Assembly (NCBI GenBank): GCA_046152925.1
Contig: JBJXFX010000038.1
Span: 1 to 10,795 of the forward strand
Length of the DNA: 10,795 nucleotides
DNA from: CAMAUF01 sp046152925
GTDB lineage: Bacteria > Chloroflexota > Dehalococcoidia > Tepidiformales > Tepidiformaceae
Direction: 5' to 3'
Below, piece after piece: positions 1 through 6,825 of the stretch. The position numbers were made by a program, and so were the translations under genes. Each line of letters starts with the position of its first letter. The stretch's first letter is position 1. The notes beneath the pieces were generated by a model. That model was not told the origin of the DNA and ran no database searches. It saw nothing but the letters and a program-made list of their open reading frames with translations.

Positions 1-131
1 CGATCAACAACATCCTTCGCTGGAACTACTTCAAGATCGGCGAGGTCACCCACCAAGTGACGTCGCACAACGTCGGCCGGGACCTCTGGTTCGACCAGAA
101 GGACCCGACCTGGCAGGGCCGCAAGGCCTAA
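1..131 (+). CDS. C-terminal fragment of an unidentified protein, possibly a family 5 solute-binding protein
   Basis: Only the last 42 codons lie in the window, in the frame starting at base 3 and ending with TAA at 129-131. The visible peptide begins INNILRWNYFKIGEV and ends DPTWQGRKA. An aromatic-rich stretch followed by a Ser-His-Asn segment and then a D-L-W-F-D element resembles, by eye, the C-terminal end of family 5 oligopeptide-binding lipoproteins of ABC transporters, which often close with a similar N-x-D-x-x-W-x-D pattern. That resemblance is an inference from a short tail and may be wrong. The reading frame is better supported than the identity: a hairpin follows 25 bases after the stop, and the next gene faces it on the other strand. 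Confidence 0.45.
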   Translation, partial: INNILRWNYFKIGEVTHQVTSHNVGRDLWFDQKDPTWQGRKA

Positions 132-156
132 CCCAGCCCCAACTCCCAAGCCCAAC

Positions 157-190
157 AAAGAGGCCCGCTGTTGCAGCAGCGGGCCTCTTT
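157..190. terminator. Rho-independent terminator, possibly bidirectional
   Basis: A perfect 14-bp inverted repeat (arms 157-170 and 177-190, AAAGAGGCCCGCTG and its complement) encloses a 6-base loop, TTGCAG. The GC-rich stem begins with AAAG and ends with CTTT, so a short U run follows on either strand. It sits between two convergent genes, 25 bp after the plus-strand stop and 35 bp after the minus-strand thioredoxin stop, and so could serve both. The U tract beyond the stem is weak on both strands. Confidence 0.85.
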
Positions 191-225
191 ATGTGTCTTA
201 AACGCGCCCCCTCGGACGCGTCCTC

Positions 226-1074
226 TTAGAACAAGATAGCGCTCAGCCTCCGTTGGTAGTCGCGCGTAATCGGCGAGTCCGTCCCGAGGATGTCGAAAAC
301 GGCGAGGGCGGCCTTCCGCGCCGCCCCTTCCGCGAAGCTCCGGCTGCACCGCACCGACTCCAGGAGCTGTTCGAGCGCGCCCTCGTACTTGCCCTGTGAC
401 GCGAGCATCACGCCCCAACGGTAGAGCGCGCGAGCATCGCGCGGTTCGCGCTGGGCCTCGCCCGCCAAGTCCTCGCCGGCATGGTTCTCGCCGAACTCCT
501 TCAAGAAGATCCGATGCCCGATGACCTTGGCCCGCCGGTCGCCGGGAGCCTTGCTTGCGACTTCTTTGGCTTCGGCAAAGTCGCCCCGCGCGAAGAGGAT
601 CTCGGCGAGGCCCGCGATCGCGTCCGCGTTCCCAGGCTGCGTCTTCAACGCCTCGCGGAAGCTGACCTCCGCCGCGCCAGCGTCTCCGCCCTCCGCCGCG
701 GCTTGGGCCGCACGGGCGGCCTTCTCCGCCTCCGTTGGAGCGATTCGCTTGAAGAAAGCCCGGACCTGGGGTTCCGGCAGCGCGCCCGTGAACTCCGCCG
801 CCAGCTTGCCGTTCTTGAACGCCTTGACCGCCGGGATCCCTTGAATGCGGAACTGCGTCGCCGTCCGCGGGTTCTCGTCCGTGTTCAGTTTCACGAGAGC
901 GACTTCCCCGCCGTACTCCGCGGCGACGCGCTCGATGATCGGGCCGAGCACGCGGCATGGGCCGCACCATGGCGCCCAAAAGTCGACGACGACCGGCTTC
1001 GTCTTGGAAAGTTCAAGTACCTCGGTCGCGAAGGTCGCGTCCGTTACGTCACGCACTGCAGCGCCAGCAGCCAT
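226..1074 (-). CDS. Thioredoxin-domain protein with TPR-like C-terminus (CnoX/YbbN type)
   Basis: This 282-residue protein joins a thioredoxin fold to a helical tail. Residues 1-110 form the thioredoxin domain, with the active site WAPWCGPC (Cys37 and Cys40) and the cis-proline loop GIPAV (Pro81). Residues about 115-282 are Ala-rich paired helices of tetratricopeptide type. Length and layout match the CnoX/YbbN family (about 280 residues), whose characterised members are chaperone-redox proteins that hold unfolded clients and pass them to folding chaperones. E. coli CnoX has lost the catalytic CXXC; here both cysteines are present, so dithiol-disulfide exchange is likely retained. The protein is presumably cytosolic, as no signal peptide is visible. 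The ATG at 1072-1074 is preceded by a GGAG 10 bases upstream. It is the last gene of the dehydrogenase-orn cluster, 60 bp after orn, and may be cotranscribed with it. Confidence 0.9.
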   Translation of the reverse strand: MAAGAAVRDVTDATFATEVLELSKTKPVVVDFWAPWCGPCRVLGPIIERVAAEYGGEVALVKLNTDENPRTATQFRIQGIPAVKAFKNGKLAAEFTGALPEPQVRAFFKRIAPTEAEKAARAAQAAAEGGDAGAAEVSFREALKTQPGNADAIAGLAEILFARGDFAEAKEVASKAPGDRRAKVIGHRIFLKEFGENHAGEDLAGEAQREPRDARALYRWGVMLASQGKYEGALEQLLESVRCSRSFAEGAARKAALAVFDILGTDSPITRDYQRRLSAILF

Positions 1075-1134
1075 AGAAGGTGGTCTCCGAAGAAGTGGGT
1101 TGGTGAAGAGCGATCCTACGGGCCCGAGCCTGGG

Positions 1135-1686
1135 TTACGGAAGCGGCGTCCGGAAACAGTGCTCCCGGTAATGACGCAGCTCGCCGATTGACTCGCGAAT
1201 ATCGTCGAGCGCGCGATGCGTCTCCCGCTTCTGAAAGCGAGGGACGCCCGGATACCAGCGCCGCATGAGCTCCTTGAGCGTCGAGACGTCGATGATCCGG
1301 TAGTGCAGGTGCGCGTCGGCGTCCGGCATGTACTTCCGCAGGAAAGCGCGGTCCTGGTGAACCGTGTTCCCGCAAAGCGGCGACGTGCCCGCCTTCGTGT
1401 GCGCCTGGAGGAAGCTGAGCACCTCGGCCTCCGCCTGTTCCAGCGTCACCGCTGAACGGCGCACCGCCGCCGTGAGCCCCGACTTGCCATGGTGCTCGGT
1501 GCACCACGCGTCCATGGCGGCGAGCACCGCCTCGGGCTGGTGGATGACGAGATGCGGGCCGACGGCGAGCTCGTTCAGGTCGCCGTCTGTCAACAGGACC
1601 GCGATTTCGAGGATCTGGCAGCGCTCCGGGTCGAGCCCCGACATCTCCATGTCCATCCAGACGAGCGGCGGTTCCGGCTCGGCCAT
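1135..1686 (-). CDS. orn: Oligoribonuclease (DEDDh 3'-5' exoribonuclease)
   Basis: Oligoribonuclease degrades short RNAs, chiefly dinucleotides such as pGpG, to mononucleotides at the end of RNA and cyclic-di-GMP turnover. The 183-residue product has the normal family length. All five DEDDh residues can be placed: Asp12 and Glu14 in VWMDMEMSGLD, Asp112 in GNTVHQDRAFL, and His157 and Asp162 in HRALDDI. The spacing is close to that of the E. coli enzyme. The reading frame stays open far upstream, but only through the E2 gene in another frame. The natural start is the ATG at 1684-1686, which overlaps the E2 stop codon as TGATG. This implies translational coupling, with ribosomes that finish E2 reinitiating here. 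The enzyme acts in the cytosol, usually as a homodimer. Confidence 0.95.
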   Translation of the reverse strand: MAEPEPPLVWMDMEMSGLDPERCQILEIAVLLTDGDLNELAVGPHLVIHQPEAVLAAMDAWCTEHHGKSGLTAAVRRSAVTLEQAEAEVLSFLQAHTKAGTSPLCGNTVHQDRAFLRKYMPDADAHLHYRIIDVSTLKELMRRWYPGVPRFQKRETHRALDDIRESIGELRHYREHCFRTPLP

Positions 1687-2975
1687 CAGAGCGCCATGCT
1701 CGCGGGGTTTTCGAGGATGCCCTGGATCTCCTTGATGAACCGCGCGCCCTCGGCGCCGTCCGTCACCCGATGGTCCGCGCTCAAGGCGACCTTCATGATC
1801 GAACGCGCCACTATCTCGCCGTCGCGGACCACCGGCTTCGGCATGACAGAGCCAACGCCGAGAATCGCCGCCTGCGGCGGGTTGATGATCCCGATCAGCG
1901 ACTCCACGCCATAGGCGCCGAGGTTCGTGATCGTGAACGTCCCTCCTGCGTACTCCTCCGCCCGAAGGTGGCCCGTCTTCGCCCGCGAGACGAGGTCCTT
2001 GGCGTCGGCCGCGATCTTGCCGAGCGTCTTTTCGTCGCAATGCAGGATAGCGGGCGCGATCAGGCCGTCATCGAGCGCGATTCCGATGCAGATATTGATC
2101 TCGTCGTGGTACTTGATGTTGCCGTTGTCGAACTCGGCGTTGAACCGCGGGTGGCGGCCGAGCGCCAACGCGCACGCTTTCACGACGAGGTCGTTGATGC
2201 TCACCCGCTGAGCCTCGCTCGCCGAAGCGTTGACGCGCTCCCGGAAGGCCAACGCCTCCGTCATGTCGACGTCCAGCGTCAGGTAGTAGTGGGGCTGGTT
2301 CTGCTTCGATTGCGTCATCCGCCGCGCAATCGCCTGCCGCATCTTGGATGTGCCTTCGGCTCGGACCACCGGGGCATGGGCGGGCTGCGCCGCGGGCGGG
2401 GCCTTCGGCGGTGTCGGTGCGACCGCGGGCGCGGCGACGGACGGCGCCACAACGGCAGCGGGTGCGGGTGCGGCCGCGCTGGCGAGCGCGTCCTCGACAT
2501 CGCGACGGAGCACGCGGCCGTCCGGGCCGCTTCCCTTGACAGCGTGGATGTCGAGGCCGGCCTCGGAGGCGATGCGCCTCGCGACGGGAGAGATCCGCAG
2601 CCGGCCGTCCGAGACGGCTGACGCAGAATCGGTGGCCCTAGCCGCTGGACGCTCCGCGGGCACGCCCTCCAGCTTCCGCTCGCCAGCCTCGGTTCGCTGC
2701 AGCCGCGGCGGCTCTGGGGCCGCCGCGATCGCTTCGCCGGGGGCCGCGAACAGCGCAATGACCTGGCCCACGGGCACGGTCTCGCCTTCACCGACGACTA
2801 ATTGCTGGACCGTGCCAGACTCGAATGCTTCGAGCTCGACGGTGGCCTTGTCTGTCTCGATCTCGGCGAGGATCTCGCCGCGCTTCACCTGGTCGCCGAC
2901 CTGTTTGAGCCAACGGACAAGCGTGCCCTCAGTCATGTCGGCGCCCATCTGGGGCATGGTCACTTCGATCGCCAT
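1686..2975 (-). CDS. pdhC: Dihydrolipoamide acyltransferase, E2 of a pyruvate dehydrogenase-type complex
   Basis: This 429-residue protein is the core subunit that carries acyl groups on a lipoyl arm and transfers them to CoA. In order it shows one lipoyl domain (1-77, lipoylated Lys43 in EIETDKATVE), a variable linker, a peripheral subunit-binding domain (about 126-164, RISPVARRIASEAG to GRVLRRDVE), a flexible Ala/Pro linker (165-205), and the catalytic domain (about 206-429) ending with the active-site motif DHRVTDG (His402, Asp406). The domain plan fits E2 of pyruvate, branched-chain or acetoin dehydrogenase; sequence alone does not settle the acyl group. Linkage to E1-alpha and E1-beta favours pyruvate or a close analogue. 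The ATG follows the E1-beta stop after 9 bases that contain GGAGC, a Shine-Dalgarno shared with the end of the upstream gene. The stop overlaps the orn start. Confidence 0.93.
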   Translation of the reverse strand: MAIEVTMPQMGADMTEGTLVRWLKQVGDQVKRGEILAEIETDKATVELEAFESGTVQQLVVGEGETVPVGQVIALFAAPGEAIAAAPEPPRLQRTEAGERKLEGVPAERPAARATDSASAVSDGRLRISPVARRIASEAGLDIHAVKGSGPDGRVLRRDVEDALASAAAPAPAAVVAPSVAAPAVAPTPPKAPPAAQPAHAPVVRAEGTSKMRQAIARRMTQSKQNQPHYYLTLDVDMTEALAFRERVNASASEAQRVSINDLVVKACALALGRHPRFNAEFDNGNIKYHDEINICIGIALDDGLIAPAILHCDEKTLGKIAADAKDLVSRAKTGHLRAEEYAGGTFTITNLGAYGVESLIGIINPPQAAILGVGSVMPKPVVRDGEIVARSIMKVALSADHRVTDGAEGARFIKEIQGILENPASMAL

Positions 2976-2984
2976 CGGGCGCTC

Positions 2985-3962
2985 CTAAAGCATGGCGAGG
3001 ACGGCGTCGACGACGTCCTCTTCGGAGGGAAGGGCCGCGAACTCGAGATTCCGGTTATACGGCGCAGGCACGTCCTTCCCGCAGACGCGGGCGACGGGCG
3101 CATCGAGCCAATCGAAGGCGCGCTCCATGATCTGCGCGCTCAGCTCGGCCGCAAAGCCGCCGAACTTCCACGCGTCCTCGACGACCACGCAGCGGTTCGT
3201 TTTTTTGACGCTCGCGACCACCGTGTCGATATCCAACGGCCGAAGCGTGCGCAGGTCGATCACCTCGGCCGAAATGCCTTCCTGCTCCTTGAGCATCTCC
3301 GCGGCGCGCGAGGCCTGCCAAACGCTGCCGCTGTAACCAACGATCGTCACGTCGCCGCCTTCGCGCATCACGTTCGCCTTGCCGAACTCGACCATGAATT
3401 CCGGGTCTTCGGGCACCTCGCCGCGCATGCCATAGAGCGCCGTGTGTTCGATGAACACGACCGTGTTGTCGTCGCGAAAGGCGCGCTTGAGGAGGCCCTT
3501 GGCGTCGGCCGGGTTCGAAGGACACACCACCTTGAGCCCCGGAAAGTGGGCGTAGAGCCCTTCGAGGCTGTGGCTGTGCGTCGCTGCCAGCTGGCTTCCG
3601 CCGCCGCTCGCCATCCGGATGACCATCGGGACGTTGATCTGGCCGTTCGACATGTAGTACAGCTTTGCCGCGGAGTTCACGATCTGGTCGAGCGCGAGGA
3701 AGCTGAAGTTAATCGTCATGAGCTCGACCATCGGCCGGAGCCCTGCCATCGCGGCGCCGATCCCGGCCCCCACAATGCCCGACTCCGCGATTGGGGTATC
3801 GCGGACGCGGTCTGGGCCGAACTCGTCCAAAAGACCCTTGGTGACCGCGTAGGAGCCGCCGTAGAGGCCGATGTCCTCGCCCAGGAGGAAGACCTTGTCG
3901 TCTCGAAGCATCTCCTCGCGGAGCGCCTCCCGAAGCGCGTCGCGCATGCGCATCTCAGCCAT
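2985..3962 (-). CDS. pdhB: E1-beta subunit of a pyruvate dehydrogenase-type complex
   Basis: This 325-residue transketolase-like subunit pairs with E1-alpha in an alpha2-beta2 thiamine-diphosphate enzyme that decarboxylates a 2-oxoacid and reductively acylates the E2 lipoyl arm. Visible family marks are GEDIGLYGG (28-36), the cofactor-activating Glu60 in DTPIAESG, and His129 within a THSHSLEG segment where many homologues read HSQSLE. The C-terminal half carries the transketolase C domain (about 195-320, including AEVIDLRTLRPLD). Length is typical. The gene starts at ATG 3960-3962, inside the last codons of E1-alpha (8-bp overlap), and ends 9 bp before E2. This is tight spacing for stoichiometric production. 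Acetoin and branched-chain dehydrogenase E1-beta subunits look similar, so the substrate is inferred. Confidence 0.92.
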   Translation of the reverse strand: MAEMRMRDALREALREEMLRDDKVFLLGEDIGLYGGSYAVTKGLLDEFGPDRVRDTPIAESGIVGAGIGAAMAGLRPMVELMTINFSFLALDQIVNSAAKLYYMSNGQINVPMVIRMASGGGSQLAATHSHSLEGLYAHFPGLKVVCPSNPADAKGLLKRAFRDDNTVVFIEHTALYGMRGEVPEDPEFMVEFGKANVMREGGDVTIVGYSGSVWQASRAAEMLKEQEGISAEVIDLRTLRPLDIDTVVASVKKTNRCVVVEDAWKFGGFAAELSAQIMERAFDWLDAPVARVCGKDVPAPYNRNLEFAALPSEEDVVDAVLAML

Positions 3963-4965
3963 TGGCAGGCTCCTTGGTCAAGTGGTCGTAGAGCGAGGAA
4001 AGCGGAGGTTCGGGGCTCGCCTCGGCGAAGGCCACAGCATCAGCGACCTCGGTCTCGACGCGCTCGCTGATCCGTTCGAAATCGCCCTCGCCCAGCATGC
4101 CGGCCTGCTCCATGTCCTCCCGGAGCGCGTCGATCGCATCGCGCTTCCGGAACTGTTCTATCTCGTCTTTCACGCGATACAGTTCGGGGTCAGCCATCGA
4201 ATGGCCGCGGTAACGGTAGGTCATCGCCTCAATGAAGTACGGCCCTTTGCCCGCGCGGCAGTGGGCGACGGCCTCCTGCGTGGCCCGGTGGACGGCGAGC
4301 ACGTCCATCCCATCCACGCTCACGGCCGGCATGTTGTAGGCCGCCGCGAGCTTCGGGATCTCCGTGGAAAGCGACGCCTCGAACGGCACGCCCATCCCAT
4401 AGAGGTTGTTCTCGCAGAAGAAGATGACCGGTGTCTGCCAAAGGACGGCCAGGTTCAGCGCCTCGTGGAACTCGCCCTCGCCGACGCTTCCGTCGCCGAA
4501 GATGCACATGGCAAGAGCGTCGCTCTTCTGCATCTTCGCGGCCAGGCCGAGGCCGACCGCGAGCGGGAGGTGTGCCGCCACGATCGCGTAGCCGCCGAGA
4601 AAGCCCACCTTCGTGTCGTAGAGGTGCATCGAGCCGCCGCGCCCGCCGGAGCAGCCGTCGACCTTCCCAAACAGCTCGGCCATCACAGCGTTGGGATGGA
4701 TCCCGCGGACGATCGCGTGGCCATGGTCACGGTAGTGGGTCACCACTTTGTCCCGAGGGCCTAGCGTGTTGAGCGACCCGACGGCGCAGGCCTCCTGCCC
4801 CGTATAGAGGTGGAGGAAGCCCCGGATCTTCCCTTTCGTATACATCTCGCCGCACTTCTCTTCGAAGCGGCGAAGCAACACCATCTGGTAGAGGAAGAGG
4901 CTCAGCTGGTCACGGTTGAAGCCATCGAGCGGGGCGCCTGGCTGGGCGGCCAGATCGGTCGTCAT
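3955..4965 (-). CDS. pdhA: E1-alpha subunit of a pyruvate dehydrogenase-type complex
   Basis: This subunit binds thiamine diphosphate and starts oxidative decarboxylation of the 2-oxoacid, probably pyruvate to acetyl-CoA. From the ATG at 4963-4965 the protein has 336 residues. It shows FLHLYTGQEA (50-59), YRDHGHAI (78-85), GRGGSMHLYD (108-117), the thiamine-diphosphate/Mg motif opening with GDGS at 157 and closing with ENN at 187, and the YRYRGHSMADP loop (250-260). I chose this ATG because GAGGTG lies 7 bases upstream. A GTG at 4999-5001 would add 12 residues but has no clear ribosome site. It is the first gene of the cluster and overlaps E1-beta by 8 bp. The acetoin dehydrogenase alpha subunit is a close alternative. 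E3 must come from elsewhere in the genome. Confidence 0.92.
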   Translation of the reverse strand: MTTDLAAQPGAPLDGFNRDQLSLFLYQMVLLRRFEEKCGEMYTKGKIRGFLHLYTGQEACAVGSLNTLGPRDKVVTHYRDHGHAIVRGIHPNAVMAELFGKVDGCSGGRGGSMHLYDTKVGFLGGYAIVAAHLPLAVGLGLAAKMQKSDALAMCIFGDGSVGEGEFHEALNLAVLWQTPVIFFCENNLYGMGVPFEASLSTEIPKLAAAYNMPAVSVDGMDVLAVHRATQEAVAHCRAGKGPYFIEAMTYRYRGHSMADPELYRVKDEIEQFRKRDAIDALREDMEQAGMLGEGDFERISERVETEVADAVAFAEASPEPPLSSLYDHLTKEPANG

Positions 4966-5152
4966 CGCATACACCTCGGTTTCGCAGCGTCCCGCTGCCA
5001 CGATCCACTGTGCCCAACCCGCGCCCTAGTTGCGAGTCCTATGGATGTATATCTCGGGGAGGTGGCAAAGTCCTCGGCCTGGCGCCACGCGGTTGAGCGC
5101 GCAACGCTCGGCAGGATAGTCTGACGAATCGCCAAGCGGAGGCACGCCCAAG
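4966..5152. promoter_or_regulatory. Divergent intergenic region between E1-alpha and bacilliredoxin genes
   Basis: These 187 bp separate two divergently read genes and must hold both promoters if both are transcribed from here. On the minus strand, a GAGGTG ribosome site lies just before E1-alpha, but I found no convincing -35/-10 pair. On the plus strand, a weak promoter candidate is listed separately. I saw no riboswitch, long hairpin or direct repeat. Confidence 0.5.
5093..5120 (+). promoter_or_regulatory. Candidate sigma-70-type promoter for the bacilliredoxin gene
   Basis: TTGAGC at 5093-5098 and GATAGT at 5115-5120 are separated by 16 bases, each matching 4 of 6 consensus positions, and lie 32 bp upstream of the start codon. 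A small inverted repeat, GAGCG (5095-5099) with CGCTC (5105-5109), overlaps the -35 and spacer and could be an operator or chance. In a GC-rich genome this is only a candidate. Confidence 0.35.
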
Positions 5153-5485
5153 ATGTCGCAACGCACCCGATTTCATGAAATCACGGACCTGGCCTCGCTC
5201 CAGCAGCTCATGGTCGCCGATGTCACCGTCTTCTTGCACGACCCGTGGTGCCCGATCAGCGCGAGCGCCTTTGAAGAGATGGAGGCTGTGGGCGGAGACG
5301 TCCACCTGATCGACGTTTCGCAACAGCACGAGCTCAAGCGCGAATTCGAGCGGGCGACGCGGGTGCGGCACGAATCGCCCCAAGTCATCGTCCTGCGGGG
5401 CGGGGCGCCGGTCTGGCACGCGTCGCATGGCCGGATCCGGACCGCGAAGGTGCGCGAGGCGGCGGGCGCGAGTACCCCTACCTAA
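5153..5485 (+). CDS. Monothiol bacilliredoxin, YtxJ/BrxC type
   Basis: This 110-residue thioredoxin-like protein matches the family annotated as bacillithiol-system redox protein YtxJ (DUF2847). Members are thought to remove bacillithiol from oxidised protein thiols. The marks are a single active-site cysteine in WCPIS (Cys33), a conserved RHESPQVIVL block (72-81) holding the cis-proline, and WHASHGRI (88-95), where many homologues read SHWxI. There is no second cysteine, consistent with a monothiol mechanism. The start ATG follows GGAGG (5138-5142) by 10 bases. It is the only plus-strand gene in the interior of the window, divergent from E1-alpha. Its last 8 bases overlap the 3' end of the Uma2 gene. 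Family assignment is from motif memory; whether this organism makes bacillithiol cannot be told from the window. Confidence 0.82.
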   Translation: MSQRTRFHEITDLASLQQLMVADVTVFLHDPWCPISASAFEEMEAVGGDVHLIDVSQQHELKREFERATRVRHESPQVIVLRGGAPVWHASHGRIRTAKVREAAGASTPT

Positions 5486-6095
5486 GGTCGGCCGCGATCG
5501 AGGATGGATCGCCCGCGGCGAGCCGCCCGGTGTTGAGCCGCAAACCACGAAAGACACTGCTGTCCGTGACGCCGTCTGAGCCCGGCACGAGCGCCACGTA
5601 CTCACCCGCTTCGAGCGCCCACCACTCGACGGTTGCATCGAAGGTCTGCCAGACGAGATATTCCAGCACGCCAGCGCGCCGATAGAGCTCCTTCTTTACC
5701 CCGAGGTCGTAGTTTCGCGACGTCGCCGTGACCTCGGCGACGAACTCCGGGGCTCCGTGCAAGTAGTTATCTCCGCCGAACGAAGCGTTCCCATCCTGAA
5801 GCCAGAGCGCGCAATCTGGCTGGACTTCGTTCTCCCCGGGGAGGATCGTCGTGATGTTGTCCGCGCCGAGCACATCCGGATAGCGTTCCAAGTATGCCCA
5901 GGCCCACCCGACGATCGCCATTTGCTGCGGAGCATGAAACCGGCTTGCTGGGGAGGGCATAAAAACGACTCCGTCGACGAGCTCAGCCTTCCGTACTTCT
6001 GGATGGGCTTCGTAGAGCGCGTGGAACTCCGCGCGGCTTAACCGCATTCCTGCCTCCAACGGCGGTACGACTGGGCGGGCAGCTGAGGCGACCAT
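5478..6095 (-). CDS. Uma2 family PD-(D/E)XK nuclease-like protein
   Basis: Uma2 (DUF820) proteins have a restriction-endonuclease fold. They are abundant in cyanobacteria, Chloroflexota and other multicellular or soil lineages, and their biological role is unknown. From ATG 6093-6095 the product has 205 residues, the usual size. The conserved core is present: KAELVDGVVFMPSP (36-49), Asp94 in VQPD, Glu121 in EFVAEVTATS, and Lys134/Lys135 in VKKELYRR, followed by EYLVW. The set Glu38, Asp94, Glu121 and Lys fits an intact active site. This start keeps the N-terminal PPLEAGMRLSRAEF block seen in relatives. An ATG at 6045-6047 has a better ribosome site (GGAGG 5 bases upstream) but would cut that block, giving 189 residues. 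The preferred start has no Shine-Dalgarno at normal spacing and sits 7 bases after TATACT. Confidence 0.88.
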   Translation of the reverse strand: MVASAARPVVPPLEAGMRLSRAEFHALYEAHPEVRKAELVDGVVFMPSPASRFHAPQQMAIVGWAWAYLERYPDVLGADNITTILPGENEVQPDCALWLQDGNASFGGDNYLHGAPEFVAEVTATSRNYDLGVKKELYRRAGVLEYLVWQTFDATVEWWALEAGEYVALVPGSDGVTDSSVFRGLRLNTGRLAAGDPSSIAADLR

Positions 6096-6102
6096 AAAGC
6101 CC

Positions 6103-6108
6103 AGTATA
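6103..6108 (-). promoter_or_regulatory. Candidate -10 box for a leaderless Uma2 mRNA
   Basis: The minus strand reads TATACT, then GGGCTTT, then the Uma2 ATG. Transcription from such a -10 would normally begin within a base or so of the ATG, giving an mRNA without a leader, a pattern common in Actinobacteria and Deinococcota. No good -35 hexamer is visible. A GGAGG lies 17 bases before the ATG, too far to act as its ribosome site. Confidence 0.5.
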
Positions 6109-6118
6109 CCGTCCTCCG

Positions 6119-6808
6119 CTACGCCCCGATCCGCGGCAAGGGCAGCGCCGGACGCCGCACCACGTGCATCGCGTGCGTCCTCAACGGCGGGAACGCGGCC
6201 AAGGGGCCGTAGAGCCACGGCAGCCTCCGCGCGAGCGGCGGCGCCAGCGTAATCGTCTCCGTCCGGACGTGACATGGCGCGAACCACCGTGCGATGTCGC
6301 TCGTCATGATCGGATGGGTCGCGGCGTTGCGGCTTCTCCGGCGCATGTCGTAAACAACGATGGCGCCACCCGGCTTCGTCACCCGGACGAGCTCGCGCGC
6401 GATCGCGCCAGCGGTCTCCTCGGTTGGCACGCTACTGAGGAGGGTGAACGCCAACGAGAGGTCGAAGTGCTCGTCCGGCTCGGGGACGTGCTCGGCGCTC
6501 CCCGGATGCACGCGGATTTCCGGGGCGTGCTCGGCACAGTACTGCGTGAGCGACGCATCAATGTCCTGGCCCGCCATGTCCTCTGGACGCCCGCCCCATT
6601 GGACGAAGAGGCGGAGGTTGTAGCCCGTCGAGCACCCTGCCTCGAACACCCGAAACCCGTCCAATGACTCGCGTTCAGGCCAGTGGCGTGCAAGAAAACG
6701 CGAAAGCCAGCGCTCGCGCTCTTGGACCATGAGCAGGTTGCCAATACGGAGGATCGAGTGGGGTGACGACATCCGTGTGAGGGTACGGCGCAGCCCGTTG
6801 CCAGCCAA
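6119..6808 (-). CDS. Class I SAM-dependent methyltransferase
   Basis: This 229-residue protein has the Rossmann-type methyltransferase fold. Motif I is FEAGCSTGY (55-63), the acidic end of the second strand is GQDID (80-84), and a motif IV-like stretch FDLSLAFTLLSSV (115-127) is followed by KPGGAIVVYD (145-154). The C-terminal part, ETITLAPPLARRLPWLYG with LRTHAMHVVRR, is shared with a group of bacterial methyltransferases often annotated beside glycan or lipid genes. The substrate is unknown. The longest frame starts with TTG at 6806-6808 after CGGAG; an ATG at 6770-6772 would give 217 residues and begins close to the conserved GNLLMVQERER segment, but it lacks a ribosome site. The gene lies 17 bp after the PP2C-like gene, so the two are probably cotranscribed, and 23 bp before Uma2. 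Confidence 0.85.
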   Translation of the reverse strand: MAGNGLRRTLTRMSSPHSILRIGNLLMVQERERWLSRFLARHWPERESLDGFRVFEAGCSTGYNLRLFVQWGGRPEDMAGQDIDASLTQYCAEHAPEIRVHPGSAEHVPEPDEHFDLSLAFTLLSSVPTEETAGAIARELVRVTKPGGAIVVYDMRRRSRNAATHPIMTSDIARWFAPCHVRTETITLAPPLARRLPWLYGPLAAFPPLRTHAMHVVRRPALPLPRIGA

Positions 6809-6825
6809 TCTGGCTCCGCCCAGCC

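Noticed and set aside
481..1191. Plus-strand open frames opposite the thioredoxin and orn genes
   Set aside because: Antisense to conserved genes with intact catalytic motifs; no independent support.
1687..2040. N-terminal extension of oligoribonuclease
   Set aside because: The extra 118 codons overlap the E2 coding region in another frame and show no conserved domain; the protein from 1686 already has full family length.
2802..4070. Long plus-strand open frame (422 codons) opposite E1-beta and E2
   Set aside because: It lies antisense to two clearly conserved genes. Its composition is the Arg/His/Asp-rich shadow typical of GC-rich DNA, with no motif of its own.
5505..5523. GCGATC/GATCGC-type short inverted repeat considered as a terminator for the bacilliredoxin gene
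   Set aside because: The stem is only 6 bp, lies within Uma2 codons and has no T run.
6096..6287. N-terminal extension of the Uma2 protein
   Set aside because: Ala/Arg-rich residues without family similarity that overlap the methyltransferase gene; the Uma2 block starts at about 6095.
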